Both the position numbers and the translations under genes were made by a program. 64,000 nt of DNA from Aureobasidium sp. EXF-3400 (lineage: Eukaryota > Ascomycota > Dothideomycetes > Dothideales > Saccotheciaceae), in the NCBI GenBank assembly GCA_024195585.1, contig SWBL01000046.1:144829-208828 (forward strand). The letters are read 5' to 3'. Positions 52,085 to 63,603 of this stretch are shown here, in pieces (within the stretch, counting starts at the first letter, position 1; every line of letters starts with the position of its first letter). The notes under the pieces were generated by a model. The model searched no databases and was not told the DNA's origin. It saw only the letters and a program-made list of their open reading frames with translations.

Positions 52085-52600
52085 TTAGATTCCATCGACG
52101 TGCTCATGGAAGATCCGACCACACAAGTTGCATCGTCCCATGAATTTGGTGGAGCAAGTGATTTGGTTAGTATCCATATCTATTTGCCAGATTTTCTCCC
52201 AAAAACCTTCGGCATGATCTTCCAGACATTCTTCATTGTTACATATGACTCTCCACCTGCCGACAGTCATTTGTCTTTGGACAGGGCCAACTTTTTCGAC
52301 ACGTTTGTGTTCGCCAACAGTATAGAGCTGCTCCGAAGTACCGCTAGGATAATGACGTCCAGGGACACGACCATATGTGGTAGACGACTTCGCGTTGGAG
52401 CGTGGAATGAAGTTTGGTCGCGGCTGTTTGTGAACTTCTGGAAAGAAGCGAAAGTCCCGTCCTAGCGAAGTATATTCGCTTGTCGAGCAGTCAGGAAAGT
52501 TGGGATTGACATTGGGTTTGGGCTCATTGTTCTTAGGAGAGGGCTCGTTGATAGCGAGGTTTGTGAAAGCTTTGGTGGTACTGTAGAAGAAAGAGGCCAT
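52085..52600 (-). CDS. Hypothetical protein, 171 residues, possible zinc-binding C-terminus
   Basis: The frame begins MASFFYSTTKAFTNLAINEP and is Pro/Asn-rich for about 100 residues. It then has VGRWRVICNNEECLEDHAEGFWEKIW and TKFMGRCNLCGRIFHEHVDGI at the end. The CxxxxC and CxxC pairs with a terminal HxH could bind one zinc ion. I do not recognise a family. The composition and the paired Cys motifs favour coding, but no second exon or neighbour supports it. Confidence 0.5.
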   Translation of the reverse strand: MASFFYSTTKAFTNLAINEPSPKNNEPKPNVNPNFPDCSTSEYTSLGRDFRFFPEVHKQPRPNFIPRSNAKSSTTYGRVPGRHYPSGTSEQLYTVGEHKRVEKVGPVQRQMTVGRWRVICNNEECLEDHAEGFWEKIWQIDMDTNQITCSTKFMGRCNLCGRIFHEHVDGI

Positions 52601-53745
52601 GATGTACTTTTGCCCGAGGTACGTAAGATTCTGGTATTCAAAAGTACATGTTGAGGCACGGAGAACTTGGTATAAGTAGGGGACAGTACCAGAGTGAAAA
52701 ACTACAGAAGGCGAAACAGGAAGAACATGCTGAGATTGTGTCTTGTCCTGGCTTGATTGAAGCGATATGGTATAACATCAATTGTAAGACTTACCTGAAT
52801 GATTCAGATCGTCTCTATGTGATTTAGCCATCATGCCATGTACCATGAGTGTGGGATCCGATTGAAGCATAATACTCATCTGCAGAATAACATACGAGTG
52901 TCTTCAACGTTAGAAGATGTTGAGTTTTTGTATCGAGCGAGGACAAATACAGTCCCTGTGAGACAAGAATGAATTGATACGTTTCGAAGACAAGTCAATG
53001 TCAAGAGAGACATGAGGTCTTATTCCCGGTCATTAGTGGAGAAGTAACCGTATTGCAATACGCGATTAGGGCCAAGACGAGTGGTCTAGCCAAGAACAAA
53101 ATCAACGTCTATCACAATGTCAGGTTATGAAAATGGCATTGCTGGGCGAGGGTTTGTTGATGCTGTCATGGAATTGGCACTAGTGTTTGAGAAAGCACAG
53201 CGGGATTCAGGCGGCTTGGAGAGAGGCGAAGTCAGGCCTGTGTTGTGTCTTTGTGCAGCGAATTGGACAAAGAAAAGTGCAGACAAGGCTGAGTCTTGTG
53301 GCGATGCACAGAAGGCAGCCAAAAGGATGGCGCCAAGGTTCTCAGTTGCCCCTGAATAGCATGAGTGGAAGGTTTGGCAAGATGGCAGAGATGAAATTGA
53401 GACACGCGTCGGACGGAAGTACGGCTTCAAGGCAGTGCAACAAGTGATAAGGAGACAGAGAGTCGAGAGTTGTTCGTCGAACAGATTTACATTCATTGTG
53501 GTGCAGCAAAAGCGGTTGTTGGATTGTTCAACAAAGAAAGCAGGAAATTGGCCGTTTGAGAACAGTTGGTGGGGAAAGACGAATCAAGATGCTTTTGGGC
53601 AGTCGACAACAAACGGCAGGCGCGTGGGGGACTTTGTATGGTACGGAACAACCTCAGCTACCCTGACTATTTTCTGCCTGTTTCTCCTCCATGATGCATA
53701 CTAGCCCGCGCTCCTTACTGCTAGTAGCGCGACAGCAGAGACAGC
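52601..53745. other. Intergenic region and probable long leader of SKT5
   Basis: No gene is seen in 1.1 kb between divergent genes. Open frames at 53117-53496 lack family resemblance. An unrecognised first exon of SKT5 may lie at its right end. Confidence 0.5.
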
Positions 53746-56115
53746 TTGACCGAGGCTGAGACTTGTGATTCCTATACAGATCAACATCCGGATTACCGCT
53801 ACAACCACGACTACTCGCATCCGCATCAATACTCGAACCAGCGATACGACGATTCCTCTCATCTCGAGATGGCGTACCACTCGCAGTACACAAGCGCGAC
53901 CTTCGTGCCAGGCGGCCACGACGACTATTACATGCCTAACAGTCCAGTCTCAGTCGTCGCACCTGCCCCTCAACGGTATGATGCCCACCTGCATTCCCAG
54001 CCATGCCCTCTTCTAACAACAAGATACAGACTTATGCCCGAGATGAGTGACCAGATCCAAGAAGGAATTGCAAACATGCAACTGTCCGACACAGCACAAC
54101 ACGAGGCTGCCGCCTTCCCCCAAGTCCCCTACCGCGGTCGCCATATTCCACAGACTGATGCCGAGTTCGAGTCTGTCCTGGAAGCTGCAAGAGTCACCGT
54201 CCTGAATTCAAATGACCCGGATATGCAGTTGGCATGGGCTCAGGATGCCTTACAATACGTCACGATCTGTTTAGAGAACGAGGAGCGACTGCAACAAACA
54301 CAGCCGCCGCGCCCTCATCAACCCCCAGTCGAGCACCAGATCATGTTCGATGCAATCAACATCGTCACCTTCCTCGCCGACCAGCATCATCCCAAGGCAG
54401 AGTTCATGCGCGGCATGTGGAACGAGTTTGGTCGCTTTGGCTGTCCACACGACAAGCGCGAAGCCTTCCGTTGTTATGCCAGAGCCGCCGATCGAGGTTA
54501 CGCCCGCGCCTGTTATCGCCTCGGCATGTTGTACGAGAATGCCAATGATGAAGAAAGAGCCTTGGACAATTACAGACGTGGTGTTGCCGCTCAGGACAGC
54601 GCTTCTTTGTATCGCCTGGGTATGATCACATTACGAGGACAATACGGACAGCCCAAGGATTTTGCTACTGGTCTCGATCTGATCAGACGATCTGCCGACT
54701 CGATAGACGAAAATGCTCCTCAAGGAGCCTATGTCTATGGCATGTTGCTTGCTCGCCAACTACCACAGATCAAGCTGCCTGAAGACGTTTTGCCCTTTGA
54801 CGAACAAGAAGCCAGACGCTACATCGAAAACTCGGCTTTCTGCAGATTTTCAAAAGCCCAGCTCAAGATGGCATCTGCTTATGAATTGGCTTCCCTAGGA
54901 TGTGAATTTGATCCAGCTCTTTCTTTGCATTACAACCGCCTTGCTGCAAAGCAGGGAGAGCCCGAAGCCGACATGGCCATCAGCAAGTGGTTCCTCGTTG
55001 GCCACGAAGGTCTTTTCCCCAAGCACGAGGAATTGTCATATATCTACGCCAACAGAGCTGCCCATGCTGGCTTGTCGACTGCCGAATTCGCCATGGGCTA
55101 CTTTAACGAGCTCGGTATTCATGCGCCCAAGAACATTGATCTTGCCCTGCAATGGTACAACAAGGCTGCCGCCAACGGAAATAAGGATGCTCAAGGTCGT
55201 ATCGATAGTATCGCTCACCGACACATCCTGTCCAAGAAGGATCACGAAAACGTTGCCTTGACCCGCATCAAGTCGCAACATGGTTCAATGCGTGGACAAC
55301 GTCCTGCGAGGTTCCAAGCTCAAGTCCCTCGTATTGAGTCCATCTCTGAAGGCTCTGTTTCTCCTCACCCAAGGCGTCTTTCATCTCTTGGTCCTCGTCC
55401 TTCTTCTAGCACTCCGGCGCCTTATCCTCTCGACGACCGACCCCCCACTGTGCCTCCCCCAAGATCTACTTCCACTGCACCTTACCCTCTCGATGATGTC
55501 ACCCCAAGACCTACTCCTACACCCGGGCCTACAGGTGGATTCTTGGACACTCGCCCAGCGACCACCACACCCATGGGCAATCGCCAACGTGCTCACTCTG
55601 CTCTGCCGCGTCCCGACTCTGCTGCATCTGCACCTCAAGGCATGCGTCCTATGCCCGCTGGTATGAGACCGTCAGGTCAACGTATAGCCTCTGGGCCTGT
55701 TTCTGGGCCTCGCCCTCCACCAGGAAGCTCTCCTCGTATTACTGCCACTTCCTCAGCGCCACCCGTTAACTCTCGTCTCGATATTGGTTTCACCGCGCCG
55801 CCAGACACACGCCCGCCTCCTAGCGTAGTCTACTCCGCACCGCAAAATCCTGTATCAGGCAGACACTCCGCACGCCCGCAAACATCTAACAGCAACCCTA
55901 ATCTGGCACGTCCTCCACGAGTTGATTCTGCCACACCGTCGAGACCAAGCCCAGGGCCTTCTGCAGATAGCAGCAGTAGTGTTGCAACGCCTCCACCTAC
56001 TTCGACAACGCCGAAACCTGCAACACCTCTTAAGCCTGTCAAGACTGGGCCCAAGACGTTTGAGGAGATGGGTGTACCTAAGCATAAGCAAGAGCAGGAG
56101 TGTGTTATGATGTGA
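53746..56115 (+). CDS. SKT5/CHS4-type chitin synthase activator with Sel1 repeats and CAAX box
   Basis: The frame is open from 53728; the first in-frame ATG is at 53869. The Tyr/His-rich segment before it (DQHPDYRYNHDYSHPHQY) looks coding, and a TATACAG acceptor precedes it at 53772-53778, so an upstream exon is likely. About seven Sel1-type repeats follow, for example KAEFMRGMWNEFGRFGCPHD, EAFRCYARAADRGYARACYRLG, ERALDNYRRGVAAQDSASLYRLG and LALQWYNKAAANGNKDAQGRI. The C-terminal third is Pro/Ser/Thr-rich and disordered. It ends CVMM, a farnesylation CAAX box like that of yeast Skt5/Chs4, which activates chitin synthase III at the bud neck and cell tip. Confidence 0.9.
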   Translation: MTEAETCDSYTDQHPDYRYNHDYSHPHQYSNQRYDDSSHLEMAYHSQYTSATFVPGGHDDYYMPNSPVSVVAPAPQRYDAHLHSQPCPLLTTRYRLMPEMSDQIQEGIANMQLSDTAQHEAAAFPQVPYRGRHIPQTDAEFESVLEAARVTVLNSNDPDMQLAWAQDALQYVTICLENEERLQQTQPPRPHQPPVEHQIMFDAINIVTFLADQHHPKAEFMRGMWNEFGRFGCPHDKREAFRCYARAADRGYARACYRLGMLYENANDEERALDNYRRGVAAQDSASLYRLGMITLRGQYGQPKDFATGLDLIRRSADSIDENAPQGAYVYGMLLARQLPQIKLPEDVLPFDEQEARRYIENSAFCRFSKAQLKMASAYELASLGCEFDPALSLHYNRLAAKQGEPEADMAISKWFLVGHEGLFPKHEELSYIYANRAAHAGLSTAEFAMGYFNELGIHAPKNIDLALQWYNKAAANGNKDAQGRIDSIAHRHILSKKDHENVALTRIKSQHGSMRGQRPARFQAQVPRIESISEGSVSPHPRRLSSLGPRPSSSTPAPYPLDDRPPTVPPPRSTSTAPYPLDDVTPRPTPTPGPTGGFLDTRPATTTPMGNRQRAHSALPRPDSAASAPQGMRPMPAGMRPSGQRIASGPVSGPRPPPGSSPRITATSSAPPVNSRLDIGFTAPPDTRPPPSVVYSAPQNPVSGRHSARPQTSNSNPNLARPPRVDSATPSRPSPGPSADSSSSVATPPPTSTTPKPATPLKPVKTGPKTFEEMGVPKHKQEQECVMM

Positions 56116-57361
56116 TTAGACGTTCTTCTTGAATACACGATTTGGTAAAGCCCTTGTTTTGTCCATTTTTGCATAGCGTTGGATGTTTATTTCACCCTTT
56201 TTTTTCTTCTTCTAATATCATAAACCCAATCTTATACACCAGAATTCTCCTTTTGCTCTAGACCACTTTTGATGTTCGTTTCTTATCTATGATTGTCGAT
56301 GATCTCAAAGCCCTGCCGACTGTGGCTACATTGCCGTTGATATCCGCGATCTTTCAATGTATAACATGGCGCGAATGTCCGTTACATCGACGATTACTAA
56401 CTCTGATCTCTGATTACTAAACATCTAGAAGACTAATTGAGTGATACAAAAGAGTGAGTCTATCTTTTTGCCGCGTCTTCGAACGTCTAGCACGCAAGAC
56501 AAAAGTCTAAATGGAATCGAGCACCTTTCTCGTTGTTCTACGATAACAAAGTCAACTTGTTATGCGGATGCATTAGGATGGGTAACAGCTGCGAGACGAA
56601 ACTCGGCTTCGTCAGACGAATTCCAAGAAGGTTTAGCTATGGCCAGAAAAGAAACAATACTCGCAACCAAAGCAAAAAAGAAAAACATGCAATCCTTTCA
56701 ACTGGGGCATGAGTGCCTCTCTTCAAAGCAACATGTCTTCAGCATGAGGACTTTGATGAAAAGGTAGACAGTAGAGAACAAGAAAGGCAGAAAACGCCGA
56801 ATGGGTCATAAGAGATTCGGCACGTCCATTACCGACCAGTCCGCAATTTCACGATCGAACAATCTTTGGATCGCCTTTTCACATGAATGAAGAAGCAGAG
56901 GTGTGGAATATAGTCATCTCGGGTGGGTGCATCCACAACAAAGCATACCTGAGTTAGGTCAGTAGAGAAGAGCTACAAAGAACACACTTATACGAAAAAA
57001 GCATGAAATGAGACCAGAAAAACAATGAATACTCCGTAGAAACCCCCTTTCCATAAATCAACGCTCAAGAAAAACTCCCATGTGGTTAAAAAAGTTGTAC
57101 AGTCGAGAAGAATATTTCATCAACGTCTGGAAAAATAAAATGATTATGATTTGTATTAGTTGCCGTTCTCGTAATTGTAGTTTCAATTGAACAGTCTTCT
57201 TTTCCAAAGAGAGCACCGGGAACTCATAAAATTTCCTCAGGGATGATAACTATATCTCCTTGACATCTCATGGCTCACCATATTTCATCGAGCCCGCCAC
57301 GCCATTGAAATTCATCTTTGATGTATCGCGATGCATTTGATGACTAGCAGTGCAATACTGC
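56116..57361. other. Convergent gene-free stretch of 1.2 kb
   Basis: It holds the 3' regions of SKT5 and the GPI protein gene. It is AT-rich with A and T runs (for example TTTTTTTCTTCTTC near 56199). No coding frame or RNA gene is supported. Confidence 0.5.
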
Positions 57362-58114
57362 TTACAGAAGCATGACAGCACCAGCAGCAGCACCAAGGAA
57401 TCCCATACCAGCACCGAGGTGAGCAGCAGCACCAGTGTAAATAACAGGCTTAGTGGTAGTAGCAGTACCGTTGGTCTTGCCGGTTGCAGAAGTCATCATG
57501 CCGCCATTAACAGATGTGGACTTGGCAGGAACCATCGAGGAGATGGTGCAAGGGCAGTCAGTGACGGTGATGGTGGTGGCCGAAGAGATGGTGTATTCCT
57601 TGCTGGCAATGGTGGTGACGTAGGCGCCAGCGGTGGGGGCAGGGCATACGGTGGTCAATCTGGAGGGGTGTGTTAGATAATATCAGCAAGAAGCAAGGAC
57701 AGAGGTATCTACTTACGCAGTAACGACCTCAGTGGTATACACCATGCTAGCGTTGCCCGAGGGAGTAGCACTGACGCTAGCAGTAGCACTGTAAGGGATG
57801 AAAGAGGAGATCAAGCCGCCAGTGGAAGCAATGGGGTTCTCGCCGAGACAGCTGGCGTACTCGCCGGCACAGGCAGCCTGGTTAGCGGACAGACCATCGA
57901 CAGGTGTGCTTCTGCAGGTGTTGTAGGCAGCGTAGCAGTCACCCTGGCACTGAGCGTTTTGAGAAGCGCAGTAAGCCTGGTTGGCGGAAAGACCATCGAC
58001 AGGAGTGGTTCTGCAGGTGTTATACTTAGCAACACAGCCGGTGGCAGCAGTAGTCGAGTTCTGGGCAGCGACAGCGCCGACGAAGGCGAGAGAGGTAACA
58101 GCAGCGAACTTCAT
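57362..58114 (-). CDS. GPI-anchored cell-wall protein with two 33-residue Cys repeats
   Basis: Two exons (58114-57717, 57659-57362) encode 231 residues; the 57-nt intron has GTAAGT, CTAAC and CCAG. The signal peptide is MKFAAVTSLAFVGAVAAQ. Two tandem 33-residue units follow, each with the core YNTCRxTPVDGLSANQAxCA and four Cys. Then comes a Ser/Thr-rich stretch with VCPAPTAGAYVTTIASKEYT and VTDCPCTISS. The C-terminus TGAAAHLGAGMGFLGAAAGAVMLL is a GPI-attachment signal. The open frame upstream of 58114 to 58255 is leader sequence. The Cys spacing is not that of CFEM. A structural or adhesive wall protein is the likely role. Confidence 0.82.
57838..58035 (-). repeat. Two-copy 99-nt coding tandem repeat in the GPI protein
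   Basis: Both units share TPVDGLSANQA exactly and the Cys pattern C-x(6)-C-x(14)-C-x(6)-C. This indicates an internal duplication that can expand or contract. Confidence 0.8.
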
Positions 58115-59200
58115 ATTTGCGGTAGTGTGATGAAATGAGACTCGAAAAGTATTAAAAAATGTAGTGTGGTGCTTTGTACAGCGAATGTGGAAGTTGGATT
58201 GATTAGTTGAAGATGAACGACCGTGGTTGTGTGATGGAAGGAATCTATCTGACAATGGTCAAGCAGGTCTTTTATACCAGAGGGGAATTCTTGCCAATAT
58301 CATGATACGAGGCTTGAGGGCAGTTCGCATGAGCTTGGCTCAGGAACCAGGAACCCGTTGCGAGGAGGTCAGACCTCGTATCCATAACGGCGGCCGCCCT
58401 CATCTCTGACTGTACGCACTATTGTATCCAATTGAGGCGGAGAGCAAGACCGTCAATGCAAGTCCAGCCTTGCCTTGGCTCTGCGTCTTTTGCCTTGGAT
58501 CGGTGGAGATCATGTGTTTACAGTTTTGTAGCATACGGGTTCCTGCAGAAGCGTCCTCGGCGTGGTAGATCTTGAGTTTGCATCTTGAGAAACACAACCC
58601 CTCATCTTCGAGGCACACAGTGATGAGATACGCCACTTACAGATATCTGAGAGGCTGTTTGTGTCTCAATCCAAAGACAGAACACTTTGCCAGCTGTCGA
58701 CGTTGCTGTTATGGCCGAGGTTGATCCAGTGTGTCAGCACCACCTCACAGCTAACGTTAATCTCGATCACACTTTCGTATCGATACCAGTTTCGGAAGGT
58801 GCCTTCGTTTGCGAGTTAGATTTGATTTTCGGACTCGTTCAAGGCCCCTCTGATCAAGGATACAACGTTTGAGCCCCTCTCGACGTCAAAGGTGTTTAGG
58901 GCAAGAAAGCAAAATTCCGAGGGCTGAAAGACAAATAGAATGATCCGTCGACAACGTCTCGTTCCTGAGCCCCTCGGCCGGTATACTCGAGATGAAGAGA
59001 CACCGCATTGCGGCAGGGATACGAAGGCTGACTGTGTTTGTTGTTATTGTGCGAGAGATCAAGGAGAAACAGAGGGAGCGTTCTGCATTGCAGTTGGGTC
59101 GGCGCCGAACAGCCTGCTTGGCACCCCTAACTTCGGACTTGATCTTGTCAAAGCAGAGACGCAGCGTTGATTATATCTACATAGTGGCCACATTCGTCCT
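58115..59200. other. Gene-free stretch of 1.1 kb
   Basis: This is the promoter side of the GPI protein gene followed by unassigned sequence up to the helicase relic. A NotI-like GCGGCCGC lies at 58390-58397. No gene is supported. Confidence 0.5.
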
Positions 59201-61320
59201 TCATATAGCCCTCTCTTCCTCTTCGCGTGCCTTTTCCTCATCCATTGCCTTCTTGTGAGCACCCATCAGCATCTGCGTCAAAGTCTCGCCCTTCTTGCCA
59301 CCACCCCCCAATGTCATAAACATATGGGCCAGACACTCTACACTCGATCGCTTTTCGTGCATGTTTGTCTCGATCAACTCCCAGTTCGAAATGAAGCGCC
59401 ACACGGTACACTCCTTTGTCTGTCCAACTCGATGGAAGCGCTTGACAACTTGCGCGTCATTCGCAGTATCTGTCGTTGGATCAAAGATCACCATATCCGT
59501 AGCCTCTGTTAGCGTGATACCTACGGCGCCCACCTTACCACTTAGAATCATCAGCTTAGGGCCTAATCCACGCTGCTGAAACTCGTCGATTACGTTTGTG
59601 CGCTCCTCTCCCTTTAGGCCTAAGCGCAGAGCACATACGTCATCTGCATCGTATCCGTATTTACCGGTCTTGAACAACTATCATTATGTTAGCCGTAATA
59701 CTTGCTATATGCAGACAGTGTTTTACCAAGTAGAGTACAAGACAGACCACCGGTACGTTCGAAACAATGATGAGCTTTCTAGTAGCGGTCTTGTCCTTAA
59801 GTCTTTGTTTAACAAACTTAATTAGTCTCTTAAACTTTAGACTTGATTTAGTAAGGTTGTCAAGATTGGCGTAGTATGGATTGTTGTTCGAGGTCTAGCA
59901 GTTGTTCTTGTGTATATCTTTTATAGTATGACCCTTGTACTTAGGGTTATCGATCTTAATAAGCCCTAGGAACGAGACATAGATGTTATAAAGTCGAGCA
60001 CGTGCTCTAAGCTATACCCTAACAGCTGCCATCCACTTAACCCGCTGCTTCTAGTCCATGTTAACTAGAGGAAACTTCTACTGCTCTTTTTCCCTCTTTA
60101 GCTAGCTGTCGAGCACACTATAGGGGGTCATGTTAAGGTAAATAACCTCTTCTTTCTTCTCCAGGATTTTAACTAGGGGGTTTCCATCCCTGTCCTTTAT
60201 GTCGTCGTCCCTACGTAGAACATGGGTTTCTATCGTCTTTATAACGGACAAAAACGCTCCTTGTCTAGCTATCTCCTCGGAATCTAGGAGGACTAATTCC
60301 TTTTCCTTTAGCCTTTCCTGTTTAGCGCCTAGCTCGCGGAAGATCGTTACCTGCTTATTGTATTCGTTACGGGTGTCTTTATTATAGAACTTAACCTACA
60401 TTGCATAATCATCTAGACCCTTAGGGTAGGGCGTACCTAAAACCGGCCACACACAAAGATCTGTGCGATACTAGGCCTACTAGTTCTTAATCCTTTTTGT
60501 AAGTTCCTTAAAAATCGAGTGTATAGAGTTTCTAATCTTATGTGCCTTATCTATCCATACTCTTGCAAATTAAATCTTAAGTATAGTCCCCTCTATACTG
60601 TTTGTTAGAGTGTGCGTCTCGGACTAGCATGTTCTATCCTCTAATGGCGCTAGACAAATCGTTTTGTCGTTGCACTTATATTCTACACTTGTCGCAGGTC
60701 GAATAATTTGTGTAAACTTCTTAAAAACCCGAGACTGTACGGAATCTACTGTTAAAACAAGGATAAGACCATGCTAGGTTGTTTGTGTTACCGCTACGCG
60801 CTCTTCGTATGTAGATATAATTGCCTTCTAGTTGTCCGGGTGCTAGTATGGCAGATGATCCTTTATTAGTAGAGCCTTTAACATGTCTAGCAATGTAGAG
60901 AGAAATCGTTTATCGTCTTCATCATTCTACGTAGAGGGATCCCTTTTTCTTGCATCGCCTATTGCCTTAATGACACGTAAGTTAACCACGGTTAGGTTAA
61001 CCCACTTGTTAAATTCTTTAATCTAGACATCGAGAACACTAGTAGGGGCAAGAACTAGAGTTGCACTAGCTAGCGGCAGTTGCTATGCAGCAAAACTTTT
61101 GCTTTCGTAGGCACATAAGAATCCCTAATGTTAGCTTTAGGAGCAAGTTCCCTCCTCTCCTAGGGCAAGATGTTTTATCTTTAACTTTCTAGCTCGGACT
61201 CGCGCTAGCTTAGCTTAGTTGTTAACGATTAGATGGTATAGAACGGTACCCTAGATGATGGTAAGTATCTTGCTAAGGCCCATCTTATCGGTAAAGAGAC
61301 CACCGTATTCCTACTCTAAT
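59201..61320 (-). pseudogene. SNF2-family helicase relic (C-terminal exon clean, remainder mutated)
   Basis: From 59677 to 59201 the frame is clean and carries the SNF2 C-terminal helicase motifs V and VI: LSGKVGAVGITLTEATDMVIFDP and QVVKRFHRVGQTKECTVWRF. A probable intron (59730-59680, GTAAAA...GATAG) joins it to KTATRKLIIVSNVPVV, a motif-IV-like block. Further upstream on this strand the frame is decayed. Near 59918 a TAG interrupts it, consistent with a CAG-to-TAG change. Near 60529-60568 the DEAH box reads DKAH (FARVWIDKAHKIRN). Near 61265-61306 motif I reads GGLFTDKMGLSKIL, with GK-T altered to SK-I. These are G-to-A and C-to-T changes. The N-terminal end cannot be placed; it may reach about 62.8 kb. 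The intact family consists of DNA-translocating ATPases of the Rad5/Rad16/HLTF kind. Confidence 0.75.
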
Positions 61321-61813
61321 TCGTGCGTAATGAACTACTAACCTACGAAGTGCTAGTAGCCTCTAATCCGGACCATCTTACCTTCTTTGTTTTTTGCTTT
61401 ACGTAGACCGCGCACGTTCATTTCCTTACTAGTAGACCATGTGTTTAGATTAAGGTTAAAGAAGGCATAATACTCTATAACGTGCTCGTCCTTAAAATGT
61501 GTTAATGCAAGTTAACAGAAAGAGCCTCTAGCACTAAAAGGAGTTAGCATATCTAATGTTAAAGATATAGAAGACACTTATAGCGACGGATCGTCTTCGA
61601 TTTCCTTTAAGATCTATTCCTTTATCTTTCGGAGAGTCTCCGCCATAATTACGACTTTATCTTCTTCGGGTTTGTCGTCTAGTGTTAGCTCTGTCTAAGT
61701 AGTAGCACCATCCTCTAAGTCTAAGGCTATCTTGTTTTCAACCTAAATAGACGGCTAGGGTTAGGGTATAGGGGGGAGCGGAGCAACACTTAGTACGCGC
61801 ACTACGCTTACTT

Positions 61814-61969
61814 TATCGTTAGCATTCTAATCTGCTTAAGTAAGAGTCTCGGCCTATTCGTGCGACGCGCTTTTTGCACTAGTCTTTGTTTCATCGTTAG
61901 CATTTTAGACCTCTTAAGTAAGAGTCTTAGTCTGCTCGTATAACGCGCTGTTTGCACTAGTCTAGACGG
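61814..61969. repeat. 78-bp tandem duplication, two diverged copies
   Basis: Copy one starts at atcgttagcattctaa (61814) and copy two at atcgttagcattttag (61892). Both continue with cttaagtaagagtct, a gacgcgct or aacgcgct block and ttgcactagtct. The differences between copies are mostly transitions. Confidence 0.75.
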
Positions 61970-62964
61970 GTAGTTAAGCGTTAAGTGCTAGAGGAGGTTC
62001 GAACGCCTCATTATATTTGCGTTTATGTCCCTTATGTTTAGTTTTAATTACCTCGATAGCATCTAACATCTCCGCGTCGCCTAGAAGTAATCACATTCGG
62101 TGCATTATACATAGCTCTATCGGTATAAGATTCTTCGCAGCTTTTTTTTGTTAGCACATTAGTAACGGCGACTAGAGTAAGTACATACCATTATGATTAG
62201 CTATAAAAAATAGGAGGCTCTTTATAGAGGGAGGCAACCGCTCGATCTAATCCTAAACGGCTATAATGAAACTTATGTCGTCTATAACTAGTATGTACGC
62301 ATATTGCATACCGGCATCTTAGACTGTAATAACCTTGTTATCCGACGACTTAGATAGCTCCTTAAACTTTATAAAGCTTAAGAGACTAAGATCGTTAAAT
62401 GTTCTTAGAGAGGGCATATTTCCTCCGATCTAAGTCATATACGTCTAGAGTGGCATAAAACGAACATCTCCTTAGCCGTTAGAAGAAAAAGCATGGAGCT
62501 TAATTAGGTATCGGTAATACGGGATGTCGGTCTAAGCTTAGCCGGGTGTTGTTAGTTAACTTATCATGTCCTTATTACCGTCTTCTCGGTTTAGAGTAGC
62601 TACCGCGGTAACTCTAGCCTCTTCATTCGTTTCGCCGTTAGCTAGTTTCTCGTCTTAACTAGTAGGGGCCGGATCCTCTTTCTTAGTAGTTTTCTGCTTT
62701 CTAATGATTTCCCCGATGTTTCGTGTAAGTAGTCTACGTACATAGCTCCTAGTCATTTTTTCTCTATCGTCTAGAATGTAGCTCTTACGCTCGGTAACAA
62801 ACTTGTTTATAAATGTATCCTTTAACGCTAGCTACCTGTCGGCGGCAGAGCTAGCGATAGTAACAACTGCCGCCTTTATCTCCTTTTCCGTAACTACATA
62901 TGGAAATTCCGCAGTCTATAGAAGTCCTACTTTAAGCGCACTATATGTGTCGCCTATAAATGGA

Positions 62965-63070
62965 GGAAGTGTGGCGGCAGATGTAGCCGGAGAGGTAGCT
63001 ATAGATGTAGCCGGAGGTGTAGGGGCAGGTATAGCGATAGGTATAGCGGTAGATGTAGCCGTAGCTTTAT
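62965..63070. repeat. Degenerate short tandem repeat (gatgtagccg / ggtatagcg units)
   Basis: Units gatgtagccgg and aggtatagcg recur several times. The plus frame reads as Ala/Val/Asp/Gly repeats (DVAGEVAIDVAGGVGAG), which is repeat-driven rather than a recognisable protein. Confidence 0.6.
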
Positions 63071-63603
63071 CTAGAGGTGTCGACATAATAGCAAGGCGTA
63101 ATGCGCGCCGACTGTTTAAGTTTAGCGTAGATCTAGGAGACTAAAAGTAGTAGGCGCGATAAGATATCTACTAGTTCTAATCGAATTTAGCGCTAGTAAG
63201 GTAGGGTATTAAATCGAGTGTATAAAGTGACCCTACGTGTCGGAAAAGTTTGTATACTGCCGTAGAAGGTGTAAGGAAAGAAAGTAAGACTAAATGCGGG
63301 TAGGGGCGGCGTGTAGTAAAGTAGCAAACGATGCGATGTTTAAGTAAAGCCTAGACGATGGTATAAATGAAACTTAGTCTACCTTGTTCTAATGCTAGGA
63401 TGACTTTCTAGTATCGCACACGATGTTAAAACTAGTTACTAACACAGTTTCGATTACTTACGATGCGACTAGCTAACTAGAGTATATTATACCGCGATAC
63501 TATACTAATGAAGTTAATGCACCTTAAGGGCTAGTAAAGCCGGTAGAGGTATGTAAGCGGGAGTCGCTATTAGATCTGTTAGTAGGCAGAGTTTGTTCTA
63601 TTA

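Noticed and set aside
53117..53704. Short frames in the SKT5 upstream region
   Set aside because: They lack a family motif, consistent splicing or fungal coding composition.
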